This document shows, one piece after another, positions 1 through 13,351 of a stretch of 64,000 bases of DNA. The DNA is taken from contig NC_051142.1 of assembly GCF_014839805.1 (NCBI RefSeq), positions 2,170,001 to 2,234,000 on the forward strand, in the 5' to 3' direction. Every line of letters starts with the position of its first letter. The stretch's first letter is position 1. A program made the translations under genes and the position numbers. This DNA is from Manduca sexta. Its lineage: Eukaryota > Arthropoda > Insecta > Lepidoptera > Sphingidae. The notes beneath the pieces are model-generated. The model did no database searches, was not told the origin of the DNA, and was given only the letters and a program-made list of their open reading frames with translations.

Positions 1-562
1 CTATGTACCCTATAAAGTGATTGGAAGCGAGCGTATCGCCATAACGAGCACGAATTCCAGACTCTGGGCTGATATTTACCGGTAAAACAAAATATAATTT
101 TATCCCACCTGGGATGTTAACCCGAAACATCAGAGTGGTGGTTGCGTGCATGCAAAATAACAACAATATATACTGAACTGTTCAAAGGTTTTTACCATCT
201 CGATCCATGTTCTCAACAGCCGTGCATTACATTATAATCGTAAAGGCAGATTCCCCGGTCAATTTGTAACTATTTCCGTTCCTCGCAGACCACATGCTGG
301 TAAAATTAACTCCATTCTATAAAAAGGTTTATAACCCTAGAACAGGGTAAAACCATGGACAATTGAATACTTTTACAGTTCAGGGCCAGAAACAATTACA
401 AATACCTGATATGAGTATGCTATATATTGTACCTCATTAATGAAAATCACAATTAGGGATGGTTTTGAATAAAACTTGATGCAGTGGCCGAAGTAAAAAT
501 GGAGTTTCGCCTTGCAAAGATTAAATTGTAAATAACGCGCATTTTCACATTCCACAGATGCA

Positions 563-833
563 CACTGCCTCGGTGGCGTAGTTGTATTGCATGTCCGGTA
601 CAATAGCGCTCTGAGGTCTTGGGTTCGAATCCCGGGTTGGGCAAAGTGATATTTGGGTTTTTCTGCTCAGTATCAGCCCGGAGTTTGGAATTTGTGCCCG
701 ATATGGCGATAGGCTCGCCCCCTATCACAATATGGGATGGAACATACTTGGCGAAAAGTGGGTGCCCTAGTTGCGCCTCTGCATACCCCTTCGGGGATAA
801 ATGCGTGATGTTATGTATATATGTATGTATGTA
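563..833 (+). mobile_element. SINE-1 (tRNA-derived), near full length
   Basis: Pol III A box TGGCGTAGTTG and B box GGTTCGAATCC in a tRNA-like head, then a body with GCCCGATATGGCGATAGGCT and CACTTGGCGAAAAGTGGGTG-like sequence, ending in a TATG/TG microsatellite. Reference copy for this family. Confidence 0.75.
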
Positions 834-1238
834 CAGAGGAATCAAAAATTTTAACCGAACAACGTCTTGGAAATCGAACCCCAACTCTCACGATGCGCAG
901 CCCAAATAACACGAACGAGACAAGAAACGATGTTAAAGGACGTCCTTGAATTCGACAAAAACAGGTCATCGACATTAGTTAAAGTAACCCGTCGAGAATT
1001 ATATCAGTTTTTATGTGTTTTTAACTATGGAGAGACGCTGGCGCTGCGAATAAATTCACTTCGCGAACTATTTCACTTTATTTGTTGACGTAGTTCCGAA
1101 GATGTATGGCCGCTTTAGTTGGAATGAATATATATAGCCTACGTTTATTGTACTGGATGATACGAAGACAGTTTCCTGCCGAAACGCCTTTTCGACCGAA
1201 ACAGCATCGAGGAATTTGAATAATGGAATATTACATCG

Positions 1239-1383
1239 TTCTGCTCAGAATCCGGAGTCTGGAATTTGTGCGCGATATGCCGATAGGCTCGCCCCCTATC
1301 ACATCATAGGACGGAACATACTTGAAAAGTTGGTGCTGTGGTTGCGCCTCAGCAAACTCCTTCGGGAATATATGCGTGATATG
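1239..1383 (+). mobile_element. SINE-1, 5'-truncated
   Basis: Body only (GAATTTGTGCGCGATATGCC to GAATATATGCGTGATAT); tRNA-like head missing. Other partial copies: 1-82 (minus), 8635-8765 (minus), 10271-10378 (plus), 34194-34262 (minus), 54968-55048 (plus), 58138-58240 (plus). Confidence 0.6.
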
Positions 1384-1904
1384 TTTGCTTGTACATCGTT
1401 CTGTCACGTATTGACACGAGATATTATATAATACCCAGAAATTACATGATTAAAATATCCTTTAAGTAGAAATGTAACTTTGAACCTTGCTTAGCGGTAG
1501 AAATAGACGAAATGCCAATATTAGTCCGTAACCTATCATATAAGAGATAGTCTAAATGTTTGAGAAAAGCGTTCAAACTTATTCAGAGCAGACAGTAATA
1601 AAACAAAAATAGCTGCAAATGATCAAAAGAAACATTATAATTTCAGTACCCAATGATATTGAAATTCACCGCCGTTCAAAGTATATTGATATAGAAGAAG
1701 CCGCAAAACTATTAGATTAGTGAACGCGGATTAGTGACGTCACTGGCCTAATTACCGCATATTTTGGGTATCTAATAGGCGATTTGAATTATCCGATCGG
1801 TTTCATCTTCATTTTAGTTTGTAACCTATTTATATTCGACCATAAAATATCTTATTAATATCCATTTTTAGCTTTAAGTTGTGGCTCAACCGGCTTGATT
1901 TATT

Positions 1905-2157
1905 TCCTGTATAAGAAGTAGCTTACGGCACTCAGGAACAATGAAGCGAAAAAATATTATTAGTGACAAAAAATTCATTGATGTGCTTGCTTGCGGCTTT
2001 TATTGGTCATAGCGTGGCGTTATATAGCTTATAGCCTTCCTCAATAAACGGGCTATGCTATAATACTAAAAGATTTATCAATTCAAACTTTTAGTTCCTG
2101 ATATTGGCGCGTTCAAACAATCAAACAAACTCTTCAGCTTTATATATTAGTATAGAT
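1905..2157 (+). mobile_element. Truncated copy of the 41-44 kb repeat
   Basis: One diverged internal unit (TTGGTCATAGCGTGGC, CTATAGCC-type core) followed by GCGCGTTCAAACAATC and AACTCTTCAGCTTTATATAT. Confidence 0.6.
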
Positions 2158-5100
2158 TGTTTTACCTCCGAAAGCAAACAGGCTAACGGTCTACCTGATG
2201 GTAAGTGATCACTGTCGCCCATGGACGTCGACCATACCAGGGGCACAGTCCATCCGGTGCTGAACATTAAACACTTTTTTAAGTCTCAAAGTCAATGGCA
2301 TACCGAGGAAACACATGGGAAGTGTATCTAGAAACTTTCGCTTTCCCAATAAAAGCTATAATATAGCTATTTGGAAAAATTACGAAAAGTAGTCATATGA
2401 TTTTTTTCAAAAGAATTTCTAGAACCATGTTTTTAAAATCTAACTAGAACTTTAATGTATTATAGATCGATTCCAGTTCATACAGGCCGACACACATTAA
2501 TCACACATGAAGTAGAATTTCTGAAATGGTTGTAATGCAACAGACTTCCATACGAGGAGATTTTTGGCAAAATACTCGTTTGTTTGTTGTCTGAGTCACA
2601 TGTCCGGCTCGAAAATGTCCAACCTTTTTCCTTTACGAGTTTTAACTCCGTGTTACGCACATTTAGCACGTTTATCGACACTGAAAGTTCATAACGTTTG
2701 CTTTTAGATTGCTGCCAACATCAGATCAGTAATTATATTTTGAAAATGGAATGCTTGAAGGTAATTTTTTTTATTTTTAAAATTATAAAGCAAATTTTGA
2801 CTATGACTGAGCAGTTTCAAAAATACAAAAATAGTTCAAATGTAAAATGGTTATTTCGTGTATATTTATGAATAAAATAAAATAAGTCGTAACGTAAAAG
2901 TGCATATTGGGCGCACATAAGTTTCAAAAGATTTATTATTATATTTATAATTCTAGAACACGGCAAAACAGACCACTTTTCTATCAAAACAAAACCTTAT
3001 GGACGTATACTGTAGAGATATATTTATTTACAACTCAGCGAGTTCCTAGCTATCGGATTGTGTCCAACACGGACATTCCATATAAGTTTCGTCTAGTGCC
3101 CGTGTACCTGTTTGGGACTTAGCTGTGGTTTTTGTAGGAGGTCATATAGATACATCTTTTTGGAAATGTGATTGTATGGTAGTAAACCATCAGCCATCGA
3201 TCCTGCAGCTGTGGTAAGATCATCAGTTATTTATTTTATGGAATAATTTAATAGTTTGAAGATATTCAACCTTACAATGTTGAATGAAGGAATGGGATTA
3301 ATTTGCTTTAGTAATTACAACGTAGCTGTCATATATTTGTTTTTAAATTATAGGTATCTATAATATTAATATCATCGCATTTTAGAATGAAATGATATAC
3401 AATATTATAAACAGATTACAGGCTTCAATTAAATTGTTTGATATTTGGGCTAAAAACCCGCTGTAGAAAAATCTTAGTTTTTATACTAAAAAGTTCAAGA
3501 AAGACTTCATAAAAATGTTCAACGAAGATATAAACGTGCTATTAAATACGTTGACATTTAAATCTCATAAATTTCGGCTAATGGGTTCGCAAACTATCGT
3601 GTTTTTGAATGTAGGGCCAATTAAAAATAGCCTCAGATGTTCCCACATATGACACGATCCGTTGAAGAAAAATCCAATAGAATGATGTGACACTTCGTCG
3701 AGCCGCTCGCCTCCAGTCCGACCCACAACTTTTCGCGCGCTAGTCGACACCTACGCGCTGCCCTCACGCTAAACAATAACTTTTACTCAGAAAAAATATA
3801 ATCTATGATATAAAAAATAAAATATTGTTTATACCAGTGACATCTATTCGATTTTTAAAAAGTGACTCGTTCCAAATATGATATTGACATTTGGTTGTTT
3901 TCGTGTTAATGACATTTCATTTTGGCGGCAAATGAAGACGGGTTTCACTGATGACGTTCTCGCACATTTCCCTCAGGTGTGTTTTAGTCAATAGCTTCTA
4001 TTTTCTTTAAATATCATTAATCAAAGGACACATGAATTTTCAGGCAAATTACTCTAAGTTTAAAACCGACGTGGAGAAGTGTCATTTGGTAGAATAAATT
4101 GCTTTGTCCCATTTAAAGACCTATCGGTAAATAAAATTGATATGGAAACATCACAGAGACTCCGCACAGTTTTTATTGATTTTAACAAATGGTATTGCGG
4201 AACGTTTGTGGCATGTAAAGTGGCCAGTAATTTGTTTTTTTTTTGTATGTAATAAGAGTCAGGCACGTCAGATTTGATTAGTGAGCGCAATGGAGCGCAC
4301 GTGGCCGCTGTTTGGACACAAACAAGTGATTCTATTTTAGTTTTGACGTTTCGTAACAAATGTCCCTTTGGGCCGGTGTTATGATAAATTGACGTTCCGA
4401 TACACGATGTACGCTATGTTGTTTTATGTGTCTTTTTGTGGTTTTCGATTTGGACGTGACGGTTTCCTACTTTTTTGATGTAAGTTTTATTTATCATTGA
4501 CATTGTTTCTTCAGCAATTTTGTTCAAGGTTGAATGATTTTAGGTTTTAGTTGACGATACTACAGTTTTTCCAATTGTTCGTTATTTAATAACTGCCATA
4601 TAAAATGTATAATTACAACAATAAATATGTGAAAATATGAACAGTAATAAATCAATGAGACAGATAGCATTTGCCGAGTGAGCGACAGGCGTTATGACTC
4701 GCGTACAATTAGGGATGTAACATTTGGTTAATGACCGAGGCGCACTAAAATATAGATTGTCGTTTGTTACCGCAAATGCAAAATTAGTTCACGAAGCAAT
4801 TTGTTACGATAGTTAACGTTTGACGTAAATTAGACTCAAAGCTTTGAGTTTGAAATCGCAATTGGTGAGTTTAGAGTGTGGGATCGGACCGGCAAAAGCT
4901 AAAATAAAAAAAAAATGTGTAATTGTAAATATAGTTAGGTATTGTAACTTTGACTTTATTGGGGACCAATACCTCAGTCTGTCCCGTGACCACGAAGGCT
5001 GTAAAGTTTTAGAAACATCGAGAGGAAATTATGATATTAAAATCGCGATAAAATCTGCAAAATTTATTTTAATTTGAATAAGTTTCTTGTGTGGGTATGT

Positions 5101-7344
5101 GGTGTCGAAGTTATTAAATATAAACATATAAATTAATGTTGACTGTTAATTAGCTCTTCGGGTTTCAAATCCAATACAGCTGCGTAATTTTCTAATTGGA
5201 CTTGTACCATTTTACGTTTAATAAGTTTATGTAAGCTCAAATTAAGTAAATTTAAAAAAAATTAAAGCAGTGTATGTAACATAGTTATGAATTATATAAT
5301 GACGCTGGCTCATTAGTATACGGTCCAATGCAATTTTTACACTTGTAAAAATTTGATTAAAAATTTTCATGCTGGTAAAATTTTGAAGACGAAGATGAAG
5401 AAGAATTCATCGTTCCCCTTCATTCAGGTACCTTTCGTGATTATTGGATTTTTTTACTGAAAAAGATTTAGAATTGTGTGATATATATACTTCGATCAGT
5501 TGTATTGTTAATCGACGTCTATATAATTCAATTTGCACATTAAAAAATAACATAGAACCTTGCAATAGTGATCGAACGATATATACTACGGCTCCATTCA
5601 CATGCAAGCTTTTTCTCGAAATAAAAGTCCTACTTTACACTTTTCCTAAATAAAAACTAACTTATAAGTTTATCCCAGTTGCTTTATATATAAATATATC
5701 CCTTGAGGTGTTTATTACTTAACGTATAACAAATATCCAAACAACTTATAAACATTTAAAATATTACAACAACATCATTTATAATATTCACATGATTACA
5801 CGCGGTTCGTTTTAAAAAAACTTGCCATTTTGATTTATAAAAATCATTTCCATTTTTAAAAAAGGAATACATTCACCACATAGGCATTCTTCTATTATAG
5901 TCTTAAACAAACACCGTATTGAAAGACAATACTATGAAAACGCAAAGGGCGCCCGAAGGCAGAGTGTGGGCAACATAGTTTTCTTAAGCATTGCTTATCT
6001 CACAGTCAACTAAAGTTAAATTGTATTTCAATATTAACCAATCACAGCGCCCTTATGCCTTCGCATTACGACGGTGGTCATGCTGAAAGCACTGAGAAAC
6101 AATTTTATTATCACATCATTGTTAGCTAAGCTAAGAAACGTTTGTGAACACGGCCTTAGCCAGACATCTTTTTGTAGACAGCTTTAGGTGTTTAAAAGTG
6201 CTTATTTTGCGATAGCTTCATAAAAATCGCGAAAAATACTCGATAACGGGTGAAGTGTCGCCATTCACACGCGGATAAGCGAAACGTCAGTAATTTTGAA
6301 CAAAAGCGTTCGTTCAATATACGTTTGTTACCCATTGTCACTATGAGTGATGAGCGCTTTACATTTTTTTCAAACTGGGTTAGAGGTCATGGAAAAAGAA
6401 TCTAATTCGGCAGTAATAAGTTCATAAATTGAATAAAAGGTCTGGTGAATTAGTAGTGTATGTTAGTTATGATTTTCATAGCAATGATTTTTTTTTTGGC
6501 CAAATATATTTCTATAGATCTGCGTATGTAGGAATAGTAGACTGCGGCCGTGCTGCGGCGAAACCGTTCTTCAGTAATATAATTATACTAATTAGTAGGT
6601 TAAATTTAATTGGTTGCGGGCGGTTTTAATAGTTTGTAGGTCTTGTGAGAGTCCAGTCAGGTAGGCATTGTCTAATCCGCCGTCAAGCAGTTTTGCTCGA
6701 GTAGTTGTTAGTTATTTCGAATTTTACATTTTGTCTTTTAAATTCCAAAAGCTTTGTATTACTTAGTAATTCAAAGATTGATATAGTATTACTGTTGCTT
6801 ATGAGAAATCGTAACGCATATTCAGGTTTATAAAAAATGAGTCAATTAAAAATATATTTTATCATTTAGGAATAAAGCTTAAAGTTTCTTTTATCTTATG
6901 ATCATTTAAAAACTCTCAGCCTCAAAACAGACTTTACTGTACACGTATCTAATTCACTAATATCTGAAGTATTTATTCCACTATGCCTTAAATTCTGTTG
7001 TTGACATATATCACAACACATTGTTGTTGTTGTTTTTACAACACTTGTTCGGACAAAAACAAGCATGCGTCTGGACGCATAGCCTGCCCTACTCCGCGCC
7101 ACCAAGTGTTGCTCGTTAACGCCAAGTACGCTCATTAATGGGTGGTTAGAAAAATGAAAGGCAACGCGATACGACACGATTAATCGTATTGATATCATCT
7201 TGGTAGAAAAATATAATAGAAATAAAGAAATGTGTGTATTGCATGGCGATATTTGTTAAGTATGTGTGTGGGAATTTTAAAAGTTTGAATTTAACAGGTA
7301 ATTGCTTGACTTACGTGCAAAATTTAAATTGGATGCATTTGTAA

Positions 7345-7660
7345 GCCAGCGATAGCATATTTGGGAGTAAAACAGACTGTCGAGACGAATATCTTTAAGT
7401 TCAAAACCCAAGGGCACACATCTCAGACATTTCTAAAGTTTATATGTATTCTTTGTGACTTATTATATTTGCTTTAACGGTGTAGGCAAACGTCGTGAGG
7501 AAATCTACATACCTAAGAACCCTAAGAAGTTTTCTATAAGAATTTTGAGGGTATGTAAAGTTTTAAATGGACTTTAGGCCATCGTGGTGGACTAAGGTAT
7601 AAATCCTATTTGTATCAGAGACGGCCCGTGCTCAGCAGTGTGTCAGGTAATGTAATAATA
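7345..7660 (+). mobile_element. SINE-2 copy, old and diverged
   Basis: GCCAGCGATAGCATATTTGG head and GTGGTGGACTAAGGTATAAA body remain recognisable; boxes are mutated. Partial copies elsewhere: 18165-18285, 26348-26546, 26762-27020 (minus), 30998-31066 (minus), 47113-47195. Confidence 0.55.
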
Positions 7661-10600
7661 ACCCTGAATCATTATACAGGGTCTTTTTGACATTAATTTC
7701 CAAACATACTTATCTTCTTTAAAATAACATTTTATAATAATTTACTCGAACCGTGGGTGTAAAATAAATAAAAGTAATTTGAATTTTGAGTACCGTAATG
7801 ACATTACTTCTAAATTAAGGAATTCATTACAATATACATATACACAAAGGCGACCAAAATTATTTGTTCTTTCATATAGAAATATACTCACGATGACACC
7901 ATATTCGCACTAAACTACTAAATGGTCATAAAATTAAAAAAGTAAAATTGACAGGATCGGGATTTTCGGTGATAATATTCGGTTATTCATAGATGATTTT
8001 TGGTACAATATGAGCAATGCTAATGACGAATATGTGGTTTTATTTATTGCGTCGCCCGCGTGATTTAGTTTTCCGCGACAAAAGTAAAAACTATATACTT
8101 TTTGGAAATAAAATTTAGCCTATGTACTTATCTTAAGGTTTAAGGTTACTTAGTACATTCTTTTAAATAGTTTCAGTGGTTTAACCGTGAAAACGTAACA
8201 TACGGGCAGACAGACAGATTTTCGAATGTATATTATAAATATGTATTATTAAAATTCGCGATAAAATCCTGAAAAATAGTTTTATTTCAATGTCTAACAA
8301 TGGCGTGAACATAAAAAATCATTAAAAGTATGGATTACTTGAATTTCCAGAAATTCATACTCACTTATACGATTAATCGTATTGTATTTAAAAATCGTCT
8401 CTATCCCTCTTTTAGTTTTATCAGCATCGTTTTGTGAATGTGTTGTATACTGAATTTAATTAACATTCGTTCGGGTCGTTTACGCGTTGATGCGCTGTTT
8501 TTAGGTCAATGTTAAGGGCGTATAATGAAAGTAATTGTCACACGAGTTGAAATGGCAGTCACAGAAAAAAACTATATCATGCTTTTATCCCTGGAGAAGT
8601 AGGCAGAGAAGTAACCAGGATACTCATTACTCGCCGTGTGAGTTCCATCCCAAGATAAGATAGGGCATGACTCTATGGGGCACAAATTATAGACTCCGAT
8701 ATTGAGGAGAAAAACCCAATATTTGAGACTTTAAGAGATTCGAAACTGGCATATCAGAGCGGGGGCAAACCACGCATGCAATACGATTACGCGACCGAAA
8801 CACTCACTGATCGAGGTAAATTCGCCCTGTAGACAAATTTGTCTCCACCGTAGTTGGGTCAGCTGGACCGGAATACAACCATTAAAGTGATGCTGGTGCG
8901 TTTCAAGTTTGTCAAATAACGAAACAAGCCTTCTCTTTTTCTAATTCTGCTGTTTTGCTTTAATAAGGGCTTTTACATTGGCAGAAATTGTGTGTGATTG
9001 TTATGTGCGGCGGAGGCCATCTTGATTTCAAGTGTCCGATTATCTTGTATACTTATGCTATAAAAAATATTTTTCTATGTTTTAAGAAGTTTAAATAATA
9101 TATTTTCTTTGTTTTTTATAATATTATTTTCATAATAATAGATCCAAATACTCTACAAGTATTGATGTTAGTAGCTAGACAAGCTTTATCTAAGGATTTA
9201 TGGCTGAGTTAGTTTGACACTAGACTGGCTGTCTAGCTAAATTTAACCGGGCCACCTTTATGCTAAGGTCTGTATACTTTAAATTTTGCACAAAGGGTCT
9301 ATCTTTTACATTATTAAAGAGTACACAGTTAATATGATTTAGTTAATAATATTATTATAATTATTTATTTAATTTCTAACAATATTTTCTCCATATTGCA
9401 CATTGCAGTCACGCCAAACAGCAACTCCCAGTTTCCAATTTATGTTTACCGTATATTTTATGAATAACCGCCTATTGCCTAACGCTTCGTGCATGGCACG
9501 CTATTGCTAAAAAAAGTAATATTTTTGTCGATATGGCAGGCAATATGTCAGGCCATTGTCTATGTTATGGCCCGAACATGCATGACCCATCTAGATAAAG
9601 CCAACGCAGCGTGATGTGCGCCGACAAACTGCCTGTTCCCACAAATTTACTGTGCCGACGCTACGGGGGTTTGACAGGGTTGCATTCGGTTAAAGGTCGT
9701 ACTACGTTTAAGCGAGGTTTAAGCAATCACGACAAGCTGCTAATATTGAAGCTTGAGAGACTTGCTGCGAGTTCTGTGTGTAGAACTATTTTAATAGTAG
9801 TTAGTGTCAACGTATGTGGAAGTTCTTGATTAATATATTGCTGAGAAAAGGGGTCTGAACTTAGCTTTTTTTAGTTCATGTTTTGTGATTTTGTGTGCGT
9901 GGCATTTGATATGTAGAATATTTAAAAAAATCTGTCTGTAATTGGGATCTAAGTTTACCCCCAAAAACGTTTTATTAGAGTTATGCAGTAGTCGTGATAG
10001 TAATAAACAATGTTACTGATGCATTTATAATATTACCTTTACTGGCGTTTACATCCATGACTAACAGTTTAGGACTTTGCGCTAATGCAATTTTCATAAT
10101 AGTTTCTTTCTTTGCAACCAATTGGAACCTTCAGTCAAACCTAAATAGTCACTGACAACGATGGTTGTCACAATAAAGTAATTACTTGATATGGGAATTT
10201 GGGTAGTTACTACCACTTTGCCAAGTATTAGAGTGCAAACACTATTTTTCCAGTTAAAATATCAAAAGAATTGTGCCGATATGGCGATAAGATTACCCTA
10301 TCACATTATGGGACGAAATACACAGACAGCAAAAGTGGGTGTACTAGTTGCGCCTCAGCTTCGGAGAAAATGCGTGAAGTATCAAAAAACTCAGGTATTA
10401 TTTGTCATAATACCTACCTCTTATAAAAATTCTAAAAGTATTTTATGAAATGTATTCATATTATTCTTCCTAACGCTAAATAATTTTAGAACAAATTAAC
10501 AAAACAAGGATAGGGTTGCAAATTTGAACTAGATCTTTTGATATCCAAAGTTAGGGTTTAACTGCTGATTATGAACGGTCGTGGACCACCAGGCGAACGG

Positions 10601-11444
10601 GTTACTCGTCTCGTCCAATTGTATAAAAAACAGGCACTTATAATTAGGTAAATGACTTGTTCGTCACATTAAAAGTTTTAAAAAAAATATATTTTCACAT
10701 TTACGAATATTTTATTTTTCACATTACGTCCCTGGTGCAGAGGTAATGGAGAAACGCGGTCGACCTACCCATGGGGTGCAGGAAATGCTTGCATGATTAT
10801 TATTTTAAATTTAATTATTTTTTTCACCTGCGCGTGGTGAGACTTGGGTAACGTAATTAATATTAATTACTTGGCGTTTTGTGTAACTAAGTAAAATCTT
10901 TATGACCTTGGCTGATGTCGTAGGTCGATGTCGATCTACTATGGTTAACAGTCAAAGAAATAATGGCTTATCGACTAACTAAACCAAATATAATAAAATA
11001 TAGAAATATCCTTTTTTAAAAAAGTGAGAAGGCTTTTGATGTTGGTACAACTACAAAGCAAATGGTAATCATATGAGTGGTATTTACATCAGCCATGATA
11101 CGGTTAACGAGTAAAATTAAACCTTATTTATATGGAGAAATGTTTTTTCCGCGCACGTACGAAAGAAAGGACATAAGAAAGTTGCCCCGTATATACGCAA
11201 TGGCGATGCTATTTTCGCCCTTATTCACAGGCAATACTTCCCTGGTCCAATCGTATATAAGTCCTTAACAGATATTAAAAAATATATATGATAAGTACTT
11301 CCACTTTCGAATACAATGCCATATTGTCGTGGTCGTAGTGGTTCGTAATTGGCTAAAGTGTTTTTTGCATGACAATTGCCTGCATCTAAACAGTGTGATG
11401 AAAAATCTCCTGACGATATAATCGCTATAATTTATCCACCTAGC

Positions 11445-11600
11445 CGCCATCTACAAATGATCTTAATTGCTTATTTCGATCTTCAAAATATACCAATCAG
11501 AACCTTTGTTTTCAACATGCTTACAATGAGTTATTTTGATTGGTATCGGAATCGGATTGAGGATTGAGATTGGGATAGTTCATTGAAAACGGTAAATGAG
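11445..11600 (+). repeat. Repeat shared in opposite orientation with 16810-16960
   Basis: GGTATCGGAATCGGATTGAG and TTGGGATAGTTCATTGAAAA here match, reversed, the segment at 16.81-16.96 kb. Both copies end in TTCAAT-type sequence on each side, suggesting a small inverted-repeat element. Confidence 0.4.
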
Positions 11601-13075
11601 TATTTACATTAACACTGACCTCAAACTAAAACACGATTCTTCCTTACTAAGAATTCAAACCTGAACCAAATTCCCTATCAACTCCTCTTCTCTTTTTTAA
11701 TGCTTTGAATGACGAGACGAGCTTGTCGTTCGCCTAATGGTAAGCTATACGACCGCTCATAAACAGAAACACCATCTAACACCTTGAATTACAAAGTATT
11801 GTTTGTATGCGCTCGCCATCCTGAGACATGAGATCTTAAGTCTTGTTATATCCATTTACACTGCCTACAATTCTCTGACCAACTATCCCAAGGTTAATTT
11901 ATTAATATATTATGGAAATACAAAGAGTCCTCCTACCGTTCGACAAATGTTACTAAACTTCGTCCCGTTTTGGATCTGCTCCAATGTTGTGTACGCCTCG
12001 TGCTGTAATAGCTATAAAGATAACCTGGTGATATATGGACGATTATCATTACGACAATGACTATGGTGGATGGGTAGAGTTGGTTGCGATAACTGTGTGG
12101 CAGATATTATCTTTATTAAATCTGCACTTGAATTAAGGGAATGAATATTCATTTAGCGAGGTTTAGATTAACAAGAAACCTTGCAGAAGTCGACTACCGC
12201 AAGCAAATTTTATAATGTATACAATTATGGCGAGTTAATTTTTGAAGGTTACAAGTACTTGTGGAAAGTTTTGTGTGTTGAAATAAAACCGACTTTAAAC
12301 TTTCCTGTCTTCACACCTACTACAACTCCTATAAGCCAGGATCAGCAGTGGCACGCATTCTATGACACCGAGCGGTGAAGCTCTGCGAGTCTCAGGGAAC
12401 ACTAATTTGTCTTTATCCCGCAACGAAGGAAATAGAAAGATAGGGAGTTAGAAATATTAATTGTCCAATTCCATAGCAAAGCGGGAGACACAATAATGAA
12501 CTATGGAGGTATTTAAAGTGTACACGCATCTGGAAGTTCTTGCTAGTCTAACTTAGTATTAGAGGATTCAAACGGAGGTTATTGAGCCCTGACACTGTCT
12601 AGAAAGGACGCGTCAAGTGCTTCTTGTGACGAAAAACAAGTCTCTTTTTATAACTACTACATAGAAACACACACACTTTACCGTTTCATGTCGGTATAGA
12701 CTTAAATAATATATGTATATAGCTCTAAACACTTGTCTGTTTTACGCACACTAACACAGTTTTTATATATGTGCGCACGAGTAATTGGTTGTATACTTTG
12801 GTAGAAGGAAAGATCGTATAATGTGATCCTTTATTTATTATATTATACCTGCTGAGCCTGTTTTTGGAATGTATAGTCAGGTGGTATAAAAGTATTGCAA
12901 AGAATTAGATTAGTACTTTGTAAAAATAGGTGATAGTAGGAAGATAGCTTTGAAGTTGCGCGTGTTTTTAACAATATAATAAGTAGCTGTTGTTAAAGTT
13001 TTGTGTTCCAAGTATAACGATATAACTCATATCAAAAACATTTAAAGGAACAGACTTGTGTGTTGACTGTGGTAC

Positions 13076-13268
13076 AGTCGGCGACAAAAATTGCTGAACC
13101 AATCAAAAAAATTAAATGGTACCTACCTATATAAAACGGTGTGTCTATACGAAAAAAAAACAAAATAAATTACAATTAATTTATACAAATAAAAATAAAT
13201 ATTATTTAACTAATTAGCCTCTAAAGATTTCTAGTTTTGAATTTGTTGAGCAATTTCTGTGGCTGACT
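13076..13268. mobile_element. MITE downstream of the SVWC gene
   Basis: About 193 bp with 24-bp imperfect inverted ends (AGTCGGCGACAAAAATTGCT on the left, reverse complement AGTCAGCCACAGAAATTGCT on the right; about 20 of 24 positions match over the full ends). The same terminal motif appears alone at about 50876-50899 (GTCAGCCACAAAAGTTGCTA). Confidence 0.45.
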
Positions 13269-13329
13269 TTTTAGAGTGTAGTAGTGGCAAAGTATTTTGT
13301 ATAAATAAATAAAAATCAAATTTAAAACC

Positions 13330-13335
13330 TTTATT
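13330..13335 (-). terminator. Poly(A) signal of the SVWC peptide gene
   Basis: AATAAA on the minus strand, 16 nt after the TAG stop. The 3' untranslated region would be very short, but the position and strand agree with the gene model. Confidence 0.55.
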
Positions 13336-13351
13336 GAAATGTAAGCTAAGT

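Larger units (their letters stand above)
1..13075. other. Intergenic or intron-like region, no confident gene
   Basis: AT-rich DNA with the SINE-1, SINE-2, R4, R5 and 41-44 kb-type pieces listed separately. Open frames here (for example 3565-3750 and 4060-4359 on the minus strand, 9611-9829 on the plus strand) lack splice sites, start context or protein-like composition. A TGACGTCA palindrome occurs at about 1736. I see no other structured element. Confidence 0.5.

Noticed and set aside
563..660. True tRNA gene
   Set aside because: The tRNA-like A and B boxes belong to the head of a dispersed SINE; the cloverleaf is not completed and the same sequence recurs with a common body.
453..884. 143-codon minus-strand frame
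   Set aside because: It is the antisense of a SINE-1 copy; similar frames recur in other SINE-1 copies.
3565..3750. 61-codon minus-strand frame starting MSTSARKVVGRTGGERLDEV
   Set aside because: The start region is CpG-rich and could be a leader, but there is no splice donor or downstream partner and the C-terminal half looks random.
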